From CAZEAC01 sp964510065 (GTDB lineage Bacteria; Bdellovibrionota_C; UBA2361; CAIXSY01): a stretch of 64,000 bases of DNA. Shown piece by piece: positions 58,813-64,000 of this stretch (its first letter is position 1; each line of letters opens with the position of its first letter). The notes below the pieces were generated by a model. The model saw only the letters and a program-made list of their open reading frames with translations. It searched no databases and was not told the origin of the DNA. The stretch spans positions 26,747 through 90,746 of the forward strand of contig CAZEAC010000005.1 in the NCBI GenBank assembly GCA_964510065.1, given 5' to 3'. A program made the translations under genes and the position numbers.

Positions 58813-60270
58813 ATGAACGCTCGAGTTCGCGCGGCACTGGTCCTACTCATCATTTCTTTTCCACCGCTTTTCTTTACTAGTGTAGGCGTCGCCAAGCCTT
58901 TACCCAGTGCACTGTTTGCCAGCGTGGCGCTTCTTTGGATATTGGAGCTACTACCACTCGCCGTGACGGCGCTGCTGGTTCCCTGTGGAGCAGTGGTTTT
59001 CAATATTCTGACACCGACGCAAGCCTTTTCACCGTTCGGTGACCAGATTCTCTTTCTGCTGCTTGCGGTATTCATGTTGGTAGCGGCGTTTCAACGAAGT
59101 GGCCTTGATCAGAGAATTGCACTTACCTTGCTTTCATTTCCGATTGTCTCGCGCTCTGCAGAGCATTTGGTGTTGGGACTTTCCTTGCTCTGCTGGCTCC
59201 TTGGCATGTGGATGTCGAATACTGCAACGTGTGCACTGATGCTTCCTTTAGTGATGAGCATCATAAAAATTACCTCCAAACACAGGACAGCTGACGCGAG
59301 GCGAAATCTGAACGTTCGATTACTTCTTCTTTGTGCCTTTACTCCGAGCATCGGCGGAATGGCCACACCGATTGGATCGCTTCCTAACATGGTCGCGGTT
59401 CGCGCCCTGCAAAGCAGTGGTAAAAGTATTTCGTTTCTTGATTGGTGTTTGTATGCCCTGCCGCTTTCAATCGCGCTTCTCCTTATCTCAATCTTTATAT
59501 TGCGAATGCTTTATCCGCTTCGCAGTATTGATTTACGAGAAGCGTCTGACGAGTTCGCAAGGCTTGCGGCCAAGCACGGTGCGCTGAGCAAAGATGAGCT
59601 TTTGATATTTTTATGCTTTATTTCAGCGGTCATACTGTGGGTTCTGCCCGGCCTTCTGGTAAGAGCGCTACCGGAGCTGGAATCATTCAGACCAATCGCT
59701 GAAAGACTTTCCCCAGGTGTCGTCGCGATACTATGCACTCTGCCGCTTTTTTTGTGCCGTTCGGGAACATCTGAGCGGTATATTTTAAACGCGGAGGATT
59801 TTTCGAAAGTAGATTGGAGCGCTATTCTGCTTTTTGGCGGCAGTCTCGCGCTTGGCGAAGTTCTCTCCACTTCGGGACTGGCGCGAGATATTGCCCTGCT
59901 TCTTCCCACTCCCGGTACTGGCGTATTGCTGTGCGCACTCGGTATATCTTTGGCTGCGGTAACGCTCTCTGAGTTTAGTTCAAATACCGCGTCAGCGGCC
60001 ATTCTAGTACCAATTGTCATGGCGCTGACTGCACAGGAGTCGCCACAGCTCGCTGGCGTGTTCATTGCAATTACTGTTTTTGCCTGTGGTCTCGGATTCG
60101 CTCTTCCGGTTTCAACACCGCCTAATGCGATGGTCTATGGGACCGGGCATATTTCACTTAAGGAGATGATGAAGGCAGGATTATGTCTCGACTTGGTCGC
60201 CTTGGTGATTGTGCCGATCGTTTGTCTTTACCTTTTACCAAGTGACGGACCGATGGCGATCCAAAAGTGA
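58813..60270 (+). CDS. DASS/SLC13-family anion:sodium symporter
   Basis: 485 aa with about 11 membrane helices. Two copies of the family Ser-Asn-Thr motif are seen: MWMSNTATCALMLPLV and EFSSNTASAAILVPIV. The second-half signature is PVSTPPNAMVYGTGHISLKEMM, close to the SLC13 pattern. These carriers import dicarboxylates or sulfate with sodium. No sensor or dehydrogenase for a specific dicarboxylate is adjacent, so the substrate stays open. Stands alone between katG and the decayed region. Confidence 0.9.
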   Translation: MNARVRAALVLLIISFPPLFFTSVGVAKPLPSALFASVALLWILELLPLAVTALLVPCGAVVFNILTPTQAFSPFGDQILFLLLAVFMLVAAFQRSGLDQRIALTLLSFPIVSRSAEHLVLGLSLLCWLLGMWMSNTATCALMLPLVMSIIKITSKHRTADARRNLNVRLLLLCAFTPSIGGMATPIGSLPNMVAVRALQSSGKSISFLDWCLYALPLSIALLLISIFILRMLYPLRSIDLREASDEFARLAAKHGALSKDELLIFLCFISAVILWVLPGLLVRALPELESFRPIAERLSPGVVAILCTLPLFLCRSGTSERYILNAEDFSKVDWSAILLFGGSLALGEVLSTSGLARDIALLLPTPGTGVLLCALGISLAAVTLSEFSSNTASAAILVPIVMALTAQESPQLAGVFIAITVFACGLGFALPVSTPPNAMVYGTGHISLKEMMKAGLCLDLVALVIVPIVCLYLLPSDGPMAIQK

Positions 60271-60354
60271 GGTTGTAAGTGGCATTCGCCAAGATTGGGT
60301 GAAATGGTCTGTGATTTACCTTGCAGCCTACTTTCAGATGTTTGATTTAGGCTC

Positions 60355-61885
60355 TTGTTTGGGCCTAAAATAGCGTTCGTGCAGCTGGCTCCAACATCCA
60401 CACCTTCAAATTCGCTCGACCTTCGTTTGGGCACAATAAGTCCGCTGGCATGGCCAGAGAGCAATGTCTTAGTAATGGGTAGTGGAGTCGGCGATAAGGT
60501 CGGTCAACTTATAGCGAAGGCCCCGGCCATTCTCGGAGCCGGATTCTTTTAATAAGAAAATCGTTTTTGGATATACCCTCATAGAAGCAGCCTTACGTGA
60601 GGCTGCGCTTACCTTTGAAAGTGAGATTGGCGCCGAAGAGGTGCGGCGGAGAATGCAATGCTCCAGGACTATTGAGAATGCAATAGTCGAGCTGCTTCCA
60701 CATTTTACCGCTGCGCACGCTTTTGCAGTTCGAAGTTCGGCCCTTGGCGATGCAAGAGGAACCGGTGTGTACAACTCAAATTTTTCTGGACCGACCTTGC
60801 AGCGGCTGCTTGATTCTGTTGCCACCGTGGTAGCATCACATTTTACCCCCGCTGCCCGCGAATTTAGGCGGGTAACTAGTGTAGCACCGGGAATCGCGGT
60901 AAGCATCGAGCCGCTTATTGGAACTGAACATGAGGAGTACATAGGAAAGCACCGATTTTGCCAATTTAGTCCAGTGATGGGGGGATTCGGGTATACAGAT
61001 TCCTCGTCGGGGCCCTACCTTATGGGTGCTTACGGCTTCGGAGATGAAGTCGTTCACGATTCCTCCCAAGGATTGCGCATCATCCCGCAGGAAGTGAGTG
61101 GTGACGACGAAAATAGCGCGGACTATTTATTTGCGCTCGAGAATAAAATAATCAACTACGGCGGAATATCAAGAATTCATTCGAGAGTGTGGAGCGATGG
61201 GGACATTGGTAATAGTGATGAGAGAGATCATCACGCGCTCAGTCGGCTTTCTTTCGCCCAAATATTTGAGTCGATGAAGAGGCTTCAAGTTGAGCTTAAA
61301 GCACCGCAGTACTTCGAGTGGGTAGCAGCCCGAGTGGCAGATTCGGTTAAGGTATTTCTTACTCAGATTGCAGACTTAAATGTGCAGCATGATTTTTTTG
61401 ACCTCCCTCAAAATGCGAAGCGAGTGTTGGGCTTTGGTCGCGAAGTTATGCTGGGTGGGGATGTCACGGTACAAAGTGCGATCTTTTACAATAATCCCTG
61501 CAACCTTCAAATGCTCGCCCAATACAATGCACAGCATCCGGAGGGCTACCTTTTTGTTGTCGATAGCCGATTCCTAAGCCGGACTTCTCGCCAGAAACTT
61601 GATTTTTCACATTACTCAAATGCCAAAGCGATATTAATTGTCAGCTGTGGAATGCACACTACTGGCGTATTTTCCCATTTCGAAGGAAGCGCAATAGAGT
61701 CCTCTAAGCTGGTTGGGTTGCTTGACTTTGGTGTTTTCCCGCTGATGCTGGCAAGGGAGCTGGGAATTGAATCAAAACGCTTTAGCGAAGGATTAGACAT
61801 TGTCACGCATCCCCTTCGTATTGTTGCGAATGATTCTAAGAAAAACCCATTAATACGCACCGGTCTTATGGTCCTTGCGCTGTAA
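60355..61885 (+). pseudogene. PEP-synthase/PPDK N-terminal-like ATP-binding protein, frameshifted
   Basis: Two frames join into one protein. The upstream part ends in VGQLIAKAPAILGAGFF and a TAA at 60550-60552. Skipping one T of the TTTT run at 60547-60550 continues as NKKIVFGYTLIEAALREAAL into the downstream frame (M at 60641). The joined product is about 508 aa and contains AFAVRSSALGDARGTGVYNSNF, IAVSIEPLIGTEHEEY and GPYLMGAYGFGDEVVHDSSQG, matching the ATP-grasp half of PEP synthase or pyruvate phosphate dikinase. No PEP/pyruvate TIM-barrel follows. The shift is either a real lesion or a homopolymer error. The true start is uncertain (TTG 60355 is one choice). Confidence 0.6.
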
Positions 61886-61968
61886 GTGTTTAGACGGTTC
61901 GCGAAAGGGGGCCGGGCCTGTGTAGGAAAACACTTTATTGGCTTGGCCAAGAGCACTATATTTACTTT

Positions 61969-62409
61969 ATGATTACACAGCCTTCAACCGCACCGGAAGC
62001 GACCTCTTCGCGCTATCTTAACTATTTAAGGGAGGTCTACGCGCGAGGAGCTTCCCGAGCACAAGTGTTTGAGACTGATGCTTGTGGGGCATTTATCCAG
62101 GATAATTTTGTACTCCTTTTTCGAGCTGACTTTGAACACTTGAGATCGTTGTTTCGTGGATCAGTCAGTCCACGACTTGTCGAATATCAGTCTGATGAGC
62201 CTATCGGCGGTTGCAAGCGCGCCTTTATCGAGGTGAACCCAAGTGGCGAACGTAATCGGCTTGTGCTTCAACTCCTCGGCAGGCTTCCCGAGTTGTTTGG
62301 TCAGTGGTATCCCGATTTCGATAGCCGTGAATACCAATGTTTTCTTTCAGTTCATGGCGGGCGGACTGGTGGCGGTAATCGCGAGCATGAAAAGCTCGGG
62401 TGCATTTAG
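61969..62409 (+). CDS. Hypothetical protein, possibly truncated
   Basis: 146 aa. Opens with a Thr/Ser-rich segment, then RYLNYLREVYARGASRAQVF, AFIQDNFVLLFRADFEHLRSLF and RLVLQLLGRLPELFGQWYPDFDSREYQ. No domain recognised. The last 20 residues (VHGGRTGGGNREHEKLGC) look like out-of-frame sequence, and two other short frames with hydrophobic segments overlap the end. The C-terminus may therefore have been altered by a frameshift. Confidence 0.45.
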   Translation: MITQPSTAPEATSSRYLNYLREVYARGASRAQVFETDACGAFIQDNFVLLFRADFEHLRSLFRGSVSPRLVEYQSDEPIGGCKRAFIEVNPSGERNRLVLQLLGRLPELFGQWYPDFDSREYQCFLSVHGGRTGGGNREHEKLGCI

Positions 62410-62597
62410 CATTCTCGAACTCTGCGATCAGCACAATGTTGGCTGGGCTACTCCTGATTGCTTCATCGAGAACAGGAAACACCGCCTTTGCAAACCACGC
62501 AACGCTGAATTATAAAGTCGTGCGAGACGCGCCGGTTTTTCAGCCGAAATTATTGGATTTGGTCTGGCCGCATATGCCATACTCTTTCTTGCATTAA
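62400..62597 (+). other. Ambiguous short frame with a hydrophobic segment
   Basis: A 65-codon frame overlapping the previous gene's end by 10 bp: ISTMLAGLLLIASS looks like a membrane helix, followed by NYKVVRDAPVFQPKLLDLVWP. A second frame (62243-62515) contains VFFQFMAGGLVAVIAS. Joining them would give two helices of one small membrane protein, but I cannot prove it. The tail of 62400-62597 ends 17 bp before the 76-aa gene. Confidence 0.3.
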
Positions 62598-62614
62598 TTA
62601 ATTCAAGGAAGTTT

Positions 62615-62845
62615 ATGTTACACCATGTCGTTGCTATGGATGGAGCAGATCGCGAAAAGCTGCAACAAAGTCTTTCTGCTCTTGGGCTTCCGATCATCGG
62701 CAAAAATATGCGTCGGTTCGAAAGATATGGGATCGCTACCGTCGACATTTCCGATACCAACGTAGTCGGCCAAATTCGGAAGCTGCCTGGAGTTCAGTCA
62801 GTAAGTGTCGATGAGGAAAAGCAGTCGCTTACAGGAGGCAGGTAG
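62615..62845 (+). CDS. Stand-alone peptidase-inhibitor I9-like small protein
   Basis: 76 aa. HHVVAMDGADREKLQQSLSALG followed by RRFERYGIATVDISDTNVVGQIRKLPGVQSVSVDEEKQ has the form of a subtilisin propeptide (inhibitor I9): a ferredoxin-like fold ending in a typical GVxSVxxDE tail. AAGGAAG precedes the ATG. No S8 protease is in the window. It has no signal peptide, so it may inhibit a cytosolic subtilisin-like protease or be a remnant of one. 62846-62971 holds nothing else. Confidence 0.65.
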   Translation: MLHHVVAMDGADREKLQQSLSALGLPIIGKNMRRFERYGIATVDISDTNVVGQIRKLPGVQSVSVDEEKQSLTGGR

Positions 62846-62971
62846 ATCTTCTTTTTGGTCTCGCTGAGCCTGAGATAGTAGGCGTCATGCGCACTTCAGC
62901 ACAAGACAACGTAAAGAACGTAGAGCTGCGAGAAACGTATGGCAAAGTGAAGAGCCGAAGCTACTGCATAT

Positions 62972-63781
62972 TCAAAGCAGAATTTTCGCCGCATTCGCAC
63001 GTACAAAACTTTCGGATTGAGGATGTAAGAAGAAATAGTTGGAATACTCATGATCGCGATAACGGTCGTTGGTAATAAGCGCAGCTCGTCCTGATTCAGG
63101 CTTCGATAATACATATCCTAGATACCCGAGCGGAGAGATGATCTTAATTAATCCGTCCCACTGCGCCGCGGCAACTTCAACCAAGAGTGCTGGCTTATCG
63201 CGTCTTAGAAGCTCTGTTGCGCCTGCAAATACGCCACACTCACCTCCCTCTACGTCACATTTAATAACAGAAACGGAGGGCAGCGTGCGCTGCGAACTTT
63301 CTGCGTCAAGCGTCGTCACTGCTACTGTACGCGCTTCTTGATCCTCAACACCGTCCTCACTCACAAGTGAGGCACAGTACAATGCTTCAAATCCCTGTGC
63401 CTTAGGAAGATGAATAGTCATGTGTCCAGCATGATCGCTCACTGCGGCAGCAACAATCTCTGTACGCGGGAGTGCATGAAGCTTCGCAAGTTTTTGCAGC
63501 ACCGCTAAATTTTCGTGCAACGGTTCAAAGGCTAAAAGCTTACCTTGGTCTCCCACAAGCGGCGCAAGCGCACGCGCATACACCCCAACATTCGCTCCGA
63601 TATCAATAACCGCATCGCCCGGGCGCACAAGCTTTGTAAGGAGGTCGAGTTCGGGCTCATGTACTGTTCCACGCGCGATACGTCGCGCAAGCCGATACGT
63701 TCTCAGTGGAACAAGCAGAGGACGACCGAGGAGAATAAAGAGTAACTGTTTGAGCATAGTGTTATTGCTTAGATCTAACAT
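62972..63781 (-). CDS. FkbM-family methyltransferase
   Basis: About 269 aa from the ATG at 63781 (63757 is an alternative; the frame is open to 63862). SAM-binding motif I is VIDIGANVGVYARALAPLVG, followed by GKLLAFEPLHENLAVLQK. The FkbM domain features IKCDVEGGECGVFAGATELL and PALLVEVAAAQW are present. FkbM enzymes methylate sugars or natural products, often in surface polysaccharide loci. Neighbours do not reveal a substrate. 63782-64000 holds the upstream region with nothing recognised. Confidence 0.85.
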   Translation of the reverse strand: MLDLSNNTMLKQLLFILLGRPLLVPLRTYRLARRIARGTVHEPELDLLTKLVRPGDAVIDIGANVGVYARALAPLVGDQGKLLAFEPLHENLAVLQKLAKLHALPRTEIVAAAVSDHAGHMTIHLPKAQGFEALYCASLVSEDGVEDQEARTVAVTTLDAESSQRTLPSVSVIKCDVEGGECGVFAGATELLRRDKPALLVEVAAAQWDGLIKIISPLGYLGYVLSKPESGRAALITNDRYRDHEYSNYFFLHPQSESFVRANAAKILL

Positions 63782-64000
63782 TATAATAGCCCGCGTGGAA
63801 TTCAGTGAAATGCTTCGATCTGATATTTCAGGATTTGATGAGTCTTTACGAGGGGATAGCATGATTAGCTGTCTACGAGACGATACTTCGCTAAAAACCT
63901 AATCGTGAGTAATTAGGCGCGCGGCCTCCGAGATAATTAGTCTAGGCAGAAATTTATTTACAATCCCTCTAAGGACTCATACACCTGTCCCGAAGGCAAA

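Overview
This window comes from a Gram-negative, flagellated bacterium with type IV pili. The evidence is an Mla-type outer-membrane lipid pathway, a tripartite RND pump, many lipobox signal peptides, a PilT/PilU motor and a flagellin. Base composition is mid-range and gene order is patchy: purL-purF and purEK are far apart and mixed with unrelated genes. Deltaproteobacterial-type lineages (Bdellovibrionota, Myxococcota relatives) would fit, but nothing here fixes the taxon. A run of ten Ns inside prfC shows that this is a scaffolded assembly, probably from a metagenome.

Layout. 1-4.2 kb: purL (5' end outside the window), purF and a small lipoprotein. 4.3-10.3 kb: a DUF4136-like lipoprotein, a palindromic insertion, and a tetR-adaptor-RND pump operon with a clear promoter and operators. 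10.4-14.8 kb: three unrecognised genes, one encoding a 1054-aa protein built from two ATP-grasp-like halves. 14.9-20.3 kb: pilU, a HAD hydrolase, yaeQ, sodB, a calcium-repeat surface protein and hemL. 20.4-26.4 kb: mlaA plus a minus-strand run purE-purK-mlaE-mlaF-mlaD-lipoprotein. 26.6-35.7 kb: glpK, an EEP/PLD cardiolipin-synthase-like pair, small lipoproteins, a lytic transglycosylase, a guanidine-modifying-enzyme-like lipoprotein and prfC. 35.7-45.8 kb: PHP phosphoesterase, a second small lipoprotein related to the first, an HDOD protein, a Tat-exported metallophosphoesterase, an ABC exporter, flagellin with a structured leader, and a Cys-rich secreted protein. 45.9-50.9 kb: an uncharacterised run of monooxygenase, APH-type kinase, histidine phosphatase and a 603-aa protein.

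The most striking locus is 51.1-55.8 kb, an RNA-repair system. RtcR (sigma-54 activator with an N-terminal CARF-type sensor) is divergent from a transcript that starts at a near-consensus -24/-12 promoter. That transcript carries a 71-nt tRNA-like sequence with a broken acceptor stem and a Leu-type anticodon on a class I body. A hairpin-rich non-coding stretch follows, then a cytosolic slipin with three tandem N-terminal modules, then the RtcB RNA ligase. The SPFH/RtcB association with a tRNA-like RNA is, as I recall, noted in comparative-genomic work on RNA repair. The flanking structured RNA, the promoter geometry and the palindrome covering the rtcR start are read here from the sequence.

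Directly behind rtcR lies a 477-bp chain of small palindromic modules in which every boundary is the tetranucleotide CTAG. One module is a MITE-like element with copies elsewhere in the window. 56.3-64 kb: katG, a DASS-family carrier, a frameshifted PEP-synthase-like ATP-binding protein, a decayed stretch, a stand-alone I9-inhibitor-like peptide and an FkbM methyltransferase.
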